A stretch of DNA of 64,000 nt from Pseudaquabacterium terrae (GCF_013266755.1 NZ_JABRWJ010000016.1:1-64000), one strand, 5' to 3'. Counted from the stretch's first letter, positions 37,166 through 45,350 are shown. The notes: generated from the sequence alone by a model not told the origin. Numbers and translations: made by a program.

Positions 37166-38113
37166 TCATGTCCGGCCCCCGGTCGCCGAATGCGCCTGCC
37201 ACGGCATCACCAGCTTCGCCAGCAGCCGGATGCCGCCGCTGCAGGCCAGGCCCAGCACGCCGATCGTGATCATGCCCAGCGCGATCTCCGCATAGGCGAT
37301 CAGCGAATACGCTTCCCAGGTGAAGTAGCCGATGCCGAACTGGCCCGAGATCATCTCGGCGGCGATCAGCGAGACCCACGCCACGCCCATGCCGACGGCC
37401 AGCCCGGTGAAGATGTGCGGCAGCGCACCCGGCAGCACCACCTGCGCGAGCACGCTGCGCTCGCCCGCGCCGAGCGAGCGTGCCGCGCGCAGCAGCACCG
37501 GGTCGATCGCCTCGACGCCGTGGATCGTGTTCAGCAGGATCGGGAAGAAGGCGCCGAGGAAGGTGATGAAGACGATGCTGACCTCGTTGTCCGGCCACAG
37601 CATGATCGACATCGGCACCCAGGCGATCGCCGGGATCGGGCGGAACACCTCCAGCGCCGGAAAGCTCAAGCGCCGCACCCAGCGATAACGCCCGATCAGC
37701 ACGCCCAGCGCCACGCCGAGCAGCGTCGCGACGGCGAAGCCGAGCAGGATGCGGCGCAGGCTGATGCCGATGTTGGCGACGAACTTCGGCGACTGGTTGA
37801 CCTCGAGCACCTTGTCGAACACCGCCGCCGGCGCCGGGATGTTGTTGAAGCGGACATAGGCGTCGAGCTTGTAGTGCGTCGCCAGGTGCCAGGCCAGCAG
37901 CACGGCGCCGATCGACAGCAGGCCGCACAGCCAGGCCATCGCGCTGCCGTGCACCCAGGCCGGTGCCGTGCGGCGCCGGCGCGGTGCCGACGCGGGGCGC
38001 GCGGCCGGCGCGCTCAGCGGCAGCGTCGCAACGCTGGCGCTGCGCACCGGCGCAGCGAGCGGTACGCGCTCGAAGGCCGCGTCATTCAGGGGTTGGGCGG
38101 CCTGCATGCTCAT
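37166..38113 (-). CDS. ABC transporter permease (nitrate/sulfonate/taurine type)
   Basis: Inner-membrane permease of 315 residues. A cytosolic, Ala/Pro-rich N-terminus of about 60 residues is followed by six hydrophobic helices and the binding-protein-dependent transport motif AARSLGAGERSVLAQVVLPG (EAA loop), with LEVFRPIPAIAWVPMSIMLW typical of the SsuC/TauC group. Start ATG overlaps the stop of the binding-protein gene by four bases. The chosen ATG (38113) is the only one compatible with that gene's end; the longer frame upstream is a shadow. Confidence 0.93.
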   Translation of the reverse strand: MSMQAAQPLNDAAFERVPLAAPVRSASVATLPLSAPAARPASAPRRRRTAPAWVHGSAMAWLCGLLSIGAVLLAWHLATHYKLDAYVRFNNIPAPAAVFDKVLEVNQSPKFVANIGISLRRILLGFAVATLLGVALGVLIGRYRWVRRLSFPALEVFRPIPAIAWVPMSIMLWPDNEVSIVFITFLGAFFPILLNTIHGVEAIDPVLLRAARSLGAGERSVLAQVVLPGALPHIFTGLAVGMGVAWVSLIAAEMISGQFGIGYFTWEAYSLIAYAEIALGMITIGVLGLACSGGIRLLAKLVMPWQAHSATGGRT

Positions 38114-39552
38114 TTCCCGGCAACCGTGAGCTTGGGCGCGGCGAGGCCCAGCGCTTCGGCGTAGGTGGCCAGCCTGCCGCCGGACTGCGCGGCCAGTGCT
38201 TCGGCATCCTTCTTCAGCAGGAAGGGCACGGTCTGCGGATTCTTCGGGTCCTTGGTGTCGACGGCGTAGAAGGCCTTGTCGGCGAAGACCTTGATGCCGA
38301 GCGCCTTGTCGAAGACGTAGGCCACGGCCACCTTGCGGCCGGCCGACTCGTACTGCCGGATGCCGGCCAGCGTGCAGGTGGGCGAGCTGGTGGACACGAT
38401 CTCGCCATCGGCCAGCCAGATCTCGCCGGCCTCCTTCGGCCGCGTCACCGCGGTCCTGCACACCGGGTCCTTGCCCTCGATGTCGTAGTTGGCCAGCGTC
38501 TGCTTCTGCGCGTCGTAGTCGAGCCCGCGTTCCTTGAAGGCCTGGCGCACGTAGCTTTCGTTGACCCAGGCGTCGATGTTGAATTCCTTGACGCGGCCTA
38601 ATCTGTTCAACACGCCGAAGGCGGTCCTGATCGTTTCCAGCCAGCGCGGCTTGATCGTCGGGTCCAGCGTGTGGATGCCGCCGGGGCCCAGGAAGATGTA
38701 GGCCACTTCCTTCTCGATCTTGGTCCACTGCTCGATCTTCTGCGCCGCCTCCTTCGGGTTCTTGCGCACCCAGTCGTTGGCCTCCATCAGCGCCTTGACG
38801 TAGGCGACCACGGCCTCCGGATACTTGTCCGCGAAGTCCTTGCGCACGACGACGCCGTGAAAGGTCGGGATCTTGGTCTGCGCGCCATCGAAGATCTTGC
38901 GCGCGAAGCCGCGGTAGGGCAGCAGCTCGGCGAAGGGCACGAAATCGCCGTGGCCGTCGATCTTCCTTTCCTGCAGGTTGGTGGTGCCGACCTCGGGACT
39001 CTGGCTGACCAGGTTCCAGAAGCCGTCAGGCCAGCCGCGCTCCTGCATCGCCTGCAGCATCATCCCGTGCGCCGCCGAGCCGAAGGGCACCGAGACGGTC
39101 TTGCCCTTCAGGTCCGCCAGCTCGTAGTACGGGCTGTCCTTGTGCACGACCACGCCATTGCCCGCGCCGAAGGCGTTGTAGGCGATCACCGCGACCAGCT
39201 GCGTCTCGTTGCCCTTGTTCTGCTGGCCGGTCGCGCCATTCACCAGCAGCGGGTAGTCGCCCATCATGCCGATCTGCAACTTGCCGGCGACCATGCCGTT
39301 GGTGACCGGCGGGCCGGAGGTGAAGTTCTGCCAGTCGAGCTTCCACTCGACGTCCTTGTACTTGCCGGTCTTCGGCAAGTGCTTCTCCAGCAGCTTCAGC
39401 TCCTTCAGCACGATGCCGCCGGTGACGGTGTTGGTGGTGGTGTTCTGCGTGCCGATGCCGATCGTGATGACCTGCTTGCCCTGCGACCAGGCCAGCGCGG
39501 GAAGCAGCGCCAGCAGCGCGACCAGGCTCGATGGAAGACGGGGAATGTTCAT
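38110..39552 (-). CDS. ABC solute-binding protein with a C-terminal NosL/YHS-like domain
   Basis: Periplasmic binding protein of 480 residues, longer than typical NrtA/SsuA-type proteins. After a Sec signal (ends ALAWSQG), residues to about 365 form the SBP part: VITIGIGTQNTTTNTVTGG, KLQIGMMGDYPLLVNGATG, LADLKGKTVSVPFGSAAHG and FHGVVVRKDFADKYPEAV. The last 110 residues begin with a cysteine motif GKDPVCRTAV, have a second Cys (SSPTC) and continue AVAYVFDKALGIKVFADKAF, TVPFLLKKDAEALAAQSGG. This resembles NosL-type or YHS-type metal-binding domains, an unusual addition. The copper-ligand Met of NosL is not obvious. It overlaps both neighbours by four bases (HEAT gene upstream, permease downstream). 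Confidence 0.85.
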   Translation of the reverse strand: MNIPRLPSSLVALLALLPALAWSQGKQVITIGIGTQNTTTNTVTGGIVLKELKLLEKHLPKTGKYKDVEWKLDWQNFTSGPPVTNGMVAGKLQIGMMGDYPLLVNGATGQQNKGNETQLVAVIAYNAFGAGNGVVVHKDSPYYELADLKGKTVSVPFGSAAHGMMLQAMQERGWPDGFWNLVSQSPEVGTTNLQERKIDGHGDFVPFAELLPYRGFARKIFDGAQTKIPTFHGVVVRKDFADKYPEAVVAYVKALMEANDWVRKNPKEAAQKIEQWTKIEKEVAYIFLGPGGIHTLDPTIKPRWLETIRTAFGVLNRLGRVKEFNIDAWVNESYVRQAFKERGLDYDAQKQTLANYDIEGKDPVCRTAVTRPKEAGEIWLADGEIVSTSSPTCTLAGIRQYESAGRKVAVAYVFDKALGIKVFADKAFYAVDTKDPKNPQTVPFLLKKDAEALAAQSGGRLATYAEALGLAAPKLTVAGK

Positions 39553-40496
39553 CGCGGTACTCCGTTCAACTGCAGGGAAGCCAGCGCCAGCTTGGCGAGC
39601 TTGCGCACGTCGGGATCGCTGTCGGCCAGTGCCCGCTCCAATGGCGTGATGGCCCGTGCGTCGCCCAACTCGCCGAGCGCGATCACCGCTTCCTTGCGCA
39701 GGTTGCTGATCGGGTGCTGCAGCGCCTCGACCAGCGCCGGCAGCGCGGCGCGCGCCTTCTGCTTGCCGAGGCTGCGCGCGGCCTTCAGCCGCACCTGCCA
39801 GTACGCGTCGGCCAGCGCATGGATCAGCTCGCCGACGGCGACCGCACCGCGCAGCTTGCCCAGCGTCGTCGCGGCTTCCTCGCGCACCTGCCAGGCGCCA
39901 TCGGACAAGGCCCGCGTCAGCGCCGGCTGCACGCTCAGGCCGGCCGATTCGTGCGCGAAGCCCAGTGCGCCGACTGCCGCCCGCCGCACGTCGGCTTCCG
40001 GGTCGTGCGCGGCCAGCTCGGTCAAGGCGCCGATCGCCCGCGTGTCCTTCAGATAGCCGAGCACGCCGACTGCTTCGCGCCGCACCAGCGCGTCGGCATC
40101 GGCCAGCGCAGCCAATGCCGGCAGGAAGGCGTCCGGCACGCGCAGCGCCTTGACGGCGCGCAGCGCGGCGGCTTTCACCGTGGGCGTCGGCTGTGCAATC
40201 CACGGCAACACGAAGGCTGCCGATGCCGGTTGCTTCAATTCGGCCAAGGTCGCCGCAGTGGCGTCGCGCACGGCCGCATCGGCATCGGCAAGCTTCGGCA
40301 CCAGCGCGCGCAGCACCTCGGGCTCCTCGAAGCCTTCGAGCGCCTTGGCCGCTTCGAGCCGCACGCCGGCATCGGCATCGGCGAGTGCCGCGACCAGCAG
40401 CGGTGCGATGTCGTCTTCCTCGTCGCTGTACGGCAGGTCGAGCACCGCGACGCGGCGCACCGCCGGGTCGGGGCTGTTCAATCGCTGATGAATCAT
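39549..40496 (-). CDS. HEAT-repeat protein
   Basis: Cytosolic protein of 315 residues made of about nine HEAT/PBS-lyase-type repeats of roughly 30 residues, for example ALADADAGVRLEAAKALEGF, LADADALVRREAVGVLGYL and LADSDPDVRKLAKLALASL. Such solenoids act as scaffolds or as maturation factors for cofactor proteins. Its position between the ferredoxin and the transporter, with an overlap of four bases to the binding-protein gene and two bases after the ferredoxin gene, suggests a role in assembling or docking the flavoprotein-ferredoxin pair. This is inference; no catalytic residue is visible. Confidence 0.88.
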   Translation of the reverse strand: MIHQRLNSPDPAVRRVAVLDLPYSDEEDDIAPLLVAALADADAGVRLEAAKALEGFEEPEVLRALVPKLADADAAVRDATAATLAELKQPASAAFVLPWIAQPTPTVKAAALRAVKALRVPDAFLPALAALADADALVRREAVGVLGYLKDTRAIGALTELAAHDPEADVRRAAVGALGFAHESAGLSVQPALTRALSDGAWQVREEAATTLGKLRGAVAVGELIHALADAYWQVRLKAARSLGKQKARAALPALVEALQHPISNLRKEAVIALGELGDARAITPLERALADSDPDVRKLAKLALASLQLNGVPR

Positions 40497-40498
40497 GG

Positions 40499-40732
40499 TC
40501 AACGCACCAGGTAGGGGATGTTCACGTGCACCGCGCCGGTGGGGCAGTCCTTCTCGCAGGGCATGCAGTACCAGCATTCGTCGAACTTCATGAAGGCCTT
40601 GTTCTTCACCAGGTCGATGGCCAGCACGTCGAGCGGGCAGACGTCGACGCAGACGGTGCAGCCCTTGTCGGCGATGCATTTGTCCTCGTCGACGACAACC
40701 GGCGCCTGGGTACGGGTGAGGGCGATGGTCAT
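40499..40732 (-). CDS. two-cluster [4Fe-4S] ferredoxin (AprB-like)
   Basis: Small ferredoxin of 77 residues with two 4Fe-4S motifs: CIADKGCTVCVDVCP, with an extended spacing between the first two Cys as in AprB, and CWYCMPCEKDCP. A tryptophan next to the second cluster is also an AprB trait. It follows the AprA-like flavoprotein gene by 27 bases and is probably its electron partner. A general ferredoxin is the alternative. Confidence 0.92.
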   Translation of the reverse strand: MTIALTRTQAPVVVDEDKCIADKGCTVCVDVCPLDVLAIDLVKNKAFMKFDECWYCMPCEKDCPTGAVHVNIPYLVR

Positions 40733-40759
40733 GGCGGTCCTCTCTCGCGGGGCTATGGA

Positions 40760-42505
40760 TCAGGCGGCCTGCGCCGGGCGGTTCAGCGCGGCGCCGGCGA
40801 CGCGCAGGCGCTGGTAGGCGGTGCGCTCCTCGTCGTTGAGCTCGACGACATAGGGCTCGACCGCACGCTTGCGAAAAACGGGCCGGCCTTCGTCATTCCC
40901 CCGCACATTGGTGTGGCAGAACCACTCGGCATCGTTCTTCTCCGGGTGGTCGACGCAGAGGTGATAGAGGCCCCAGCGGCTCTCGGTGCGGAACAGCGAG
41001 GCGCGCGCTGCGAGCTCGGCGCAATCGCGGATCGCATGCGCTTCCATCGCGCGCATCAGTTCGTGCGGGTCGGCGGCGCTCAATTGATCGAGGTCGCCGC
41101 GGATCTCGTCGAAGCGCTCGAGCGCGATCTGCATCTTGCGCGTGACCTTCGGCGGCTGCAGGTAGTCGTTGACGATGCGGCGCGTCTTGTATTCGACCTG
41201 GAACGGCGTCAGGCCTTCGCTGCGCTTCAATGGCGCCTCGATGCGCGCGCGCTCGGCGTCGATGCGCGCGCTGTCGACCTGCGGCGCCGCGGCATCGGCC
41301 AGGTACTGCGCCGCGTTCTCGCCGCAGAACTTGCCGTAGACGAAGGCGCCGAGCATGTAGTTGTGCGGAATGCTGGCGCAGTCGCCGGCCGCATACAGCC
41401 CGGGGATCGAGCATTCGCCGCGGTGGTTGGTCCAGATGCCCGACGCGCTGTGCCCCGAGCAGAAGCCGATCTCCGAGATGTGCATCTCGACCATGCGCTT
41501 GCGGTAGTCAGTGCCGCGCTGCTCGTGGAAACGGCCGCGGCTGGGCCGCTCGTTCGTGTGCAGGATGTGCTCGATCTCGCCGATGGTCTCTTCGGCCAGG
41601 TGGTCGAGCTTCAGGAACACCGGGCCGCGGCCGCCTTCGAGCTCGTTGAAGAACTCGAGCATCATCTGGCCGCTCCAGTAGTCGCATTCGATGAAGCGCT
41701 CGCCGCGCGCATTGGCGGTGTAGCCGCCGAACGGACCGGTCACGTAGGCGCAGGCCGGGCCGTTGTAGTCCTTGATCAGCGGGTTGATCTGGAAGCACTC
41801 CAGGTTCGTCAGCTCGGCGCCGGCGTGGTAGGCCATCACATGGCCTTCGCCGCAGTTGGTCGGGTTTTCGTAGGTGCCGAACAGGTAGCCCGACGCCGGC
41901 AATCCGAGCCGGCCCGCCGCGCCGGTGCACAACACGACGGCGCGCGCGCGGATGACGTAGAAGTCGGCCGTGCGGCAGTCGAAGCCCATCACCCCGGCGA
42001 TCTCGCCGTCGACGCCGGTGATCAGCCGCGTCGCGACGACGCGGTTGGTGATCTCGACGCGGGCGCGCTTCAATTGCCGATAGAGCACCCGCTTCATGTG
42101 GTGGCCTTCGGGCATCGGCAGCACGTAGCTGCCGAGGTGGTGCACCTTGCGCACCGCGTAGTCGCCGGTCTCGTCCTTCTCGAACTTGACGCCCCAGCGG
42201 TCGAGCTCCTGGATCATTGCGAAGCTGTTCGACGCGTAGGCGTAGACGCCCTGCTGGTCGACGATGCCGTCGTTGGCGACGGTGATTTCCTTGGTGTATT
42301 GCTCGGGCGTCGCGTGGCCGGGGATCACGGCATTGTTGAGCCCGTCCATGCCCATCGAGATCGCGCCGCTGCGCTTGACATGGGCCTTGTCGAGCAACAG
42401 CACGCGCAGCTTCGGATTCGCCTCCTTCGCCTTGACCGCGGCCATCGGGCCACCCGTGCCACCCCCTACGACGACGAGGTCGTACTCCAGTTCGATCGTG
42501 TTCAT
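40760..42505 (-). CDS. AprA-like flavoprotein (fumarate reductase/succinate dehydrogenase fold)
   Basis: Cytosolic FAD-dependent oxidoreductase of 581 residues. The N-terminal dinucleotide fold is YDLVVVGGGTGGPMAAVKA; RSGAISMGMDGLNN, an FAD-contact region, and GFCSGHSASGIWTN with LYAAGDCASIPHNYM are closest to the adenylylsulfate reductase alpha subunit (AprA) pattern within the fumarate reductase superfamily. It probably forms a complex with the AprB-like ferredoxin at 40499. APS reductase itself would normally sit with sat and qmo genes, which are absent, so a different sulfur or organic substrate is likely. The start at 42505 is preferred over 42508 because GGAGG is then spaced by 5 bases. 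Confidence 0.88.
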   Translation of the reverse strand: MNTIELEYDLVVVGGGTGGPMAAVKAKEANPKLRVLLLDKAHVKRSGAISMGMDGLNNAVIPGHATPEQYTKEITVANDGIVDQQGVYAYASNSFAMIQELDRWGVKFEKDETGDYAVRKVHHLGSYVLPMPEGHHMKRVLYRQLKRARVEITNRVVATRLITGVDGEIAGVMGFDCRTADFYVIRARAVVLCTGAAGRLGLPASGYLFGTYENPTNCGEGHVMAYHAGAELTNLECFQINPLIKDYNGPACAYVTGPFGGYTANARGERFIECDYWSGQMMLEFFNELEGGRGPVFLKLDHLAEETIGEIEHILHTNERPSRGRFHEQRGTDYRKRMVEMHISEIGFCSGHSASGIWTNHRGECSIPGLYAAGDCASIPHNYMLGAFVYGKFCGENAAQYLADAAAPQVDSARIDAERARIEAPLKRSEGLTPFQVEYKTRRIVNDYLQPPKVTRKMQIALERFDEIRGDLDQLSAADPHELMRAMEAHAIRDCAELAARASLFRTESRWGLYHLCVDHPEKNDAEWFCHTNVRGNDEGRPVFRKRAVEPYVVELNDEERTAYQRLRVAGAALNRPAQAA

Positions 42506-42602
42506 CATTCCTCCGGCAGTGTGTGAGGGCTGGGCAGCTTCGCCAACGAAGCGAAACGCCGATGCTTCTGCGGCCACCGCATGTGGGCGACGATTGGCCG
42601 CG

Positions 42603-43421
42603 TCATTTGCGAGGCAGCGCGCTGCGATCGACGCGCACCTTGTACTGGAAGGCATCGCCGCGGTAGAAGAGGTGCTCGTGGTCGATCGGCGTGCCGTCGG
42701 CCAGGTGGGTGGTGCGCTCGATCTGCAGTACCGGCGCGCCCTCCTCGACGCGCAGCTGCGCGGCGAGCGCCTCGTCGGCCAGCGTCGAGCCGATCTGCAG
42801 GTCGGCATGGCCGAGCGCGAGGCCGTAGTCGTTCTCGAGGATCACGAAGACGTCGCGCGTCGCCAGGTCTTCCTTCGCCAGGCGCTGGCCGATGTGCAGC
42901 GGCAGGTAGCTCACGTCGAGCGAGATCGGCTCGCGGTTCAGGAAGCGCAGCCGCTTCAGCTCGGTGGCCTTGCCGCGCTTCGGGATCTGCAGGCGCTCGG
43001 CCACGGCCTGAGGCGGGGTGATCCGCTCGATCGACAGCACGCGGTTGAAGCTTTCGTAGCCGCGCTCGCGCATCGCCTCGCCGAAACCTTGCAGCCGGCC
43101 CAGGTCCTGGAAGGCCTTCGGCTTCGAGACGAAGCTGCCCTTGCCGTGCAGCTTGAAGATCAGGCCTTCGTTCTGCAGATCGGCCAGCGCCAGGCGAACC
43201 GTGATGCGGCTGACCCCGAAGCGGGTCATCATCTCGGCCTCGGAGGGCATCTGCTGGTGCGGCTGGTAGCTGCCGTCGAGGATGCGTTCGCGCAGCAGCT
43301 GCTTGATCTGCGCATACAACGGGCCCGGCGATTGCGCGGCCAGGTCGGCGGCGAGGTCAGGCGCGGATGCGGGATGCAAGGGAAGGATCCTCGCGCCGGC
43401 GGGCTTGGGTGACGTGGCCAT
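42603..43421 (-). CDS. GntR-family (HutC/UTRA) transcriptional regulator
   Basis: Regulator of 272 residues: winged HTH at about 45-105 (LYAQIKQLLRERILDGSYQP, MPSEAEMMTRFGVSRITVRL) followed by a UTRA ligand-binding domain (LGRLQGFGEAMRERGYESFN, LNREPISLDVSYLPLHIGQ, VDRSALPRK at the end). HutC-type regulators respond to small metabolites. It lies just upstream of the flavoprotein gene (97 bases) on the same strand and is probably first in the operon. Palindromic sites directly ahead of its start suggest autoregulation. Confidence 0.93.
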   Translation of the reverse strand: MATSPKPAGARILPLHPASAPDLAADLAAQSPGPLYAQIKQLLRERILDGSYQPHQQMPSEAEMMTRFGVSRITVRLALADLQNEGLIFKLHGKGSFVSKPKAFQDLGRLQGFGEAMRERGYESFNRVLSIERITPPQAVAERLQIPKRGKATELKRLRFLNREPISLDVSYLPLHIGQRLAKEDLATRDVFVILENDYGLALGHADLQIGSTLADEALAAQLRVEEGAPVLQIERTTHLADGTPIDHEHLFYRGDAFQYKVRVDRSALPRK

Positions 43422-43431
43422 CGCGGTGCAA

Positions 43432-43452
43432 CTCGTTATGACGAGTCATGAC
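43432..43452. promoter_or_regulatory. palindromic operator candidate for the GntR regulator
   Basis: Ten bases ahead of the regulator start are CTCGTTATGACGAG (43432-43445, arms CTCGT/ACGAG) and an abutting perfect palindrome GTCATGAC (43445-43452). HutC-type regulators bind short GT-N-TA-N-AC-like palindromes, and the location overlaps the expected promoter, so autoregulation is plausible. Confidence 0.5.
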
Positions 43453-43620
43453 AAGCATGCGCCGTGCCAGGCGGAATCACCGCTCAATCGTGGTTCAGGG
43501 AGCCATTGCAGGGCGCGTGTGCGCGCCGCTGGTGCAACTCAGGTCGATCTCGCGTCAGGGCGCGCAACTTGCGTTGGTGCGGCGCTGGCCCGCTGCGCCG
43601 TCGCAGCATGGTCGTAGAGG

Positions 43621-44403
43621 CTACAGCGCCGTGTACGCCCCGCCGTCCACCGGAATGATCTGCCCGGTGACGAAGCGCATCAGGTCGCTGCACAGCGCGA
43701 CCACCGCGCCGCCGATGTCCTCGCGCATGTCGCCCATGCGGCGCAGCGCGATGCTGCCGAGCAGCTGGTCGCGGACCTGCGGGTTGCGCTCGAAGTAGGC
43801 CTCGGTCGCATCGGTGCCGGCCGCCGGCGCGATGGCGTTGACGGTGATGCCGTGCGGCCCCCATTCGCGCGCCAGCGCCTTGGCCATGCCGCGCTGCGCG
43901 TTCTTCACCGCGGCATACACCGGGTTCATTGCGCCGCCGTGCAGCGCCTGCGCCGAGCTCAGGATGATGAAGCGGCCGCGGCCGCTTGCGTGGAGCGGCT
44001 CGAACGCGGCCTGCGCCAGGTGGAACGCCGCGTCGAGCGCCACGCCGCATTGCTCGTCGAACCCGGCGTCGGTGATGTCCTCGCACGGCATGGGCTGGCC
44101 GGACAGGCCGCTCGATGCGTTGTGCACGACGATGTCGAGCCCGCCGAAGTGCTGCAGCGCCGCATCGACCGCGCGCTGCACCGCCGCGCGCTCGGCCACG
44201 TCGCCGGCGCAGCAGATCGCGCGGCCACCCTCGGCCTCGATCAGCGCACGTGTCTCGTCCCCGGTCTCGGCGCGCCGCGCGGCGATCACCACGTTCGCGC
44301 CCGCGCCGGCCAGCGCCAGTGCCAGGCCGCGCCCGATGCCGCCGCCGGCGCCGGTGACCAGCGCCGTGCGGCCCTGCAGCAGCGAAAACATCGTCTTGCT
44401 CAT
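43621..44403 (-). CDS. short-chain dehydrogenase/reductase
   Basis: Cytosolic SDR of 260 residues with a complete active site: cofactor motif TGAGGGIGRG, NAS-type segment VVHNASSG, catalytic Ser in ILSSAQAL and Tyr/Lys in YAAVKNA. Closing block FVTGQIIPVDGGAYTAL is typical of FabG-like enzymes. It follows the SDR-like gene at 44462 by 58 bases on the same strand and may form a mixed oligomer with it. A role as 3-hydroxyacyl-CoA dehydrogenase in the neighbouring acyl-CoA pathway is inferred. The ATG at 44403 has GGAGGT upstream. Confidence 0.92.
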   Translation of the reverse strand: MSKTMFSLLQGRTALVTGAGGGIGRGLALALAGAGANVVIAARRAETGDETRALIEAEGGRAICCAGDVAERAAVQRAVDAALQHFGGLDIVVHNASSGLSGQPMPCEDITDAGFDEQCGVALDAAFHLAQAAFEPLHASGRGRFIILSSAQALHGGAMNPVYAAVKNAQRGMAKALAREWGPHGITVNAIAPAAGTDATEAYFERNPQVRDQLLGSIALRRMGDMREDIGGAVVALCSDLMRFVTGQIIPVDGGAYTAL

Positions 44404-44461
44404 AGGGCAACCTCCGGCCTGGCGGCCTCCGGTGTGTTCGCCTTGGGAACGGCCCGGCGGC

Positions 44462-45181
44462 TCACGGCACCATCCATTCGCCGCCATCGGCCATCAGCGT
44501 GGCGCCGGTCAGCGCGCGCCCGTCCGGGCTGCCGAGGTAGTCGACCACGCCAGCGAGACCTTCATCGAGCGCCGGCCCGCGGCCGAGCGCGACCATCACC
44601 GCGTCGGGCTTGACCGGCAGCGGCAAGGTCTCGAACAGCGGCGACAGCGCACGCGGCGCCGCCGCGACCCAGTTCACCGTGAGGCCGCGCCGGCCCCACT
44701 GGCGCGCCGCGGACTTCACCAGCCCGCGCTGGCCCTCGACCGCCGCCGACAGCGCGACCAGCTGCCCGGCACCGGGCAGCGACAGCGCCGGCCCCAGCGC
44801 GACCACCGAGCCGCCGCGTTCGCCCAGCTGCGTGAAGGCCGCCTGCAGCACGTGCATCAGCGCCTTGATCGCCTCGCGACAGGTCGCATGCCATTGCTTC
44901 AGGTCCAGCGATTGAATCTCTCGGGCCTGCAGCGCCGCCATCGGCAGCACGCTCACCGCCACCTGGTCCGGCGGCCCGCAGCGCGCCACGGCCTCGACGA
45001 AGGCCGCTTCCAGCACCGCGCGCGTACCGAAGCTGCAAGGCACGCGCTCGACGCCGGCCGGCGCCTCGGCGCCACCATCGTCGAGCAGCGCCACGCGGTG
45101 GCCGCGCGCTGCCAGCCCACGCGCCAGCGCCGAGCCGACGTTCACGCCGCCATTGACCACGAACACCGTGCGCCGATCCAT
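44462..45181 (-). CDS. SDR-like protein lacking the catalytic Tyr and Lys
   Basis: SDR-fold protein of 239 residues in which key sites are lost. The cofactor loop reads VNGGVNVGSALARGL instead of TGxxxGxG, and where active SDRs have Y-S-A-S-K the sequence is LSAAVEGQRGLVKSAARQW, so both Tyr and Lys are missing. The surrounding fold is kept (LTVNWVAAAPR, LTGATLMADGGEW), so it is not simply decaying. It precedes the intact SDR in the same operon, a layout like BbsC/BbsD of anaerobic toluene degradation, where one partner is a pseudoenzyme. The start at 45181 is chosen over 45259, which would add a segment lying in a dispersed repeat. Confidence 0.8.
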   Translation of the reverse strand: MDRRTVFVVNGGVNVGSALARGLAARGHRVALLDDGGAEAPAGVERVPCSFGTRAVLEAAFVEAVARCGPPDQVAVSVLPMAALQAREIQSLDLKQWHATCREAIKALMHVLQAAFTQLGERGGSVVALGPALSLPGAGQLVALSAAVEGQRGLVKSAARQWGRRGLTVNWVAAAPRALSPLFETLPLPVKPDAVMVALGRGPALDEGLAGVVDYLGSPDGRALTGATLMADGGEWMVP

Positions 45182-45259
45182 CAGGACCGCCCGGCCGTTC
45201 CGAAGGTCCTGAGCGCCCCCGGGGGGGGGCAGCGAACGAAGTGAGCTTGGGGGCATCAT
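45182..45259. repeat. GC-rich intergenic hairpin repeat, copy 2
   Basis: Contains GGCCGTTCCGAAGG (45193-45206), the inverse of the segment in copy 1 at 37143-37156, followed by a run of C and nine G, then a segment that on the minus strand reads GCCCCCAAGCTCACTTCGTT. This last part is a common piece of Burkholderiales intergenic palindromic elements. A shorter related piece (TTGGGAACGGCCCGGCGG) lies at 44443-44460 between the two SDR genes. Confidence 0.55.
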
Positions 45260-45260
45260 T

Positions 45261-45277
45261 ACCTAGTCTACGTAGTT
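45261..45277. promoter_or_regulatory. operator-like site, copy A (SDR / DUF1302 divergent region)
   Basis: ACCTAGTCTACGTAGTT, an imperfect dyad CCTAG-N4-CGTAG. Fourteen of 17 bases match the site at 60855, and the match extends into ATCT after it. It lies in the divergent region of the SDR-like and DUF1302 genes. A TetR- or similar dimeric repressor site is inferred. Confidence 0.6.
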
Positions 45278-45333
45278 ATCTATGTTGCTGCGATTCAGTA
45301 CAAACCCCATTGAGCACCTTATATCACTACGAT

Positions 45334-45350
45334 AACTTAGCTAACTATCT
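45334..45350. promoter_or_regulatory. operator-like site, copy B (inverted)
   Basis: AACTTAGCTAACTATCT, which on the minus strand matches the site at 60855 in 13 of 17 bases. It lies in the same divergent region as copy A, 73 bases away. Confidence 0.5.

Noticed and set aside
40193-42526. 777-codon plus-strand frame over the flavoprotein operon
   Set aside because: Shadow of the ferredoxin and flavoprotein genes; no domains.
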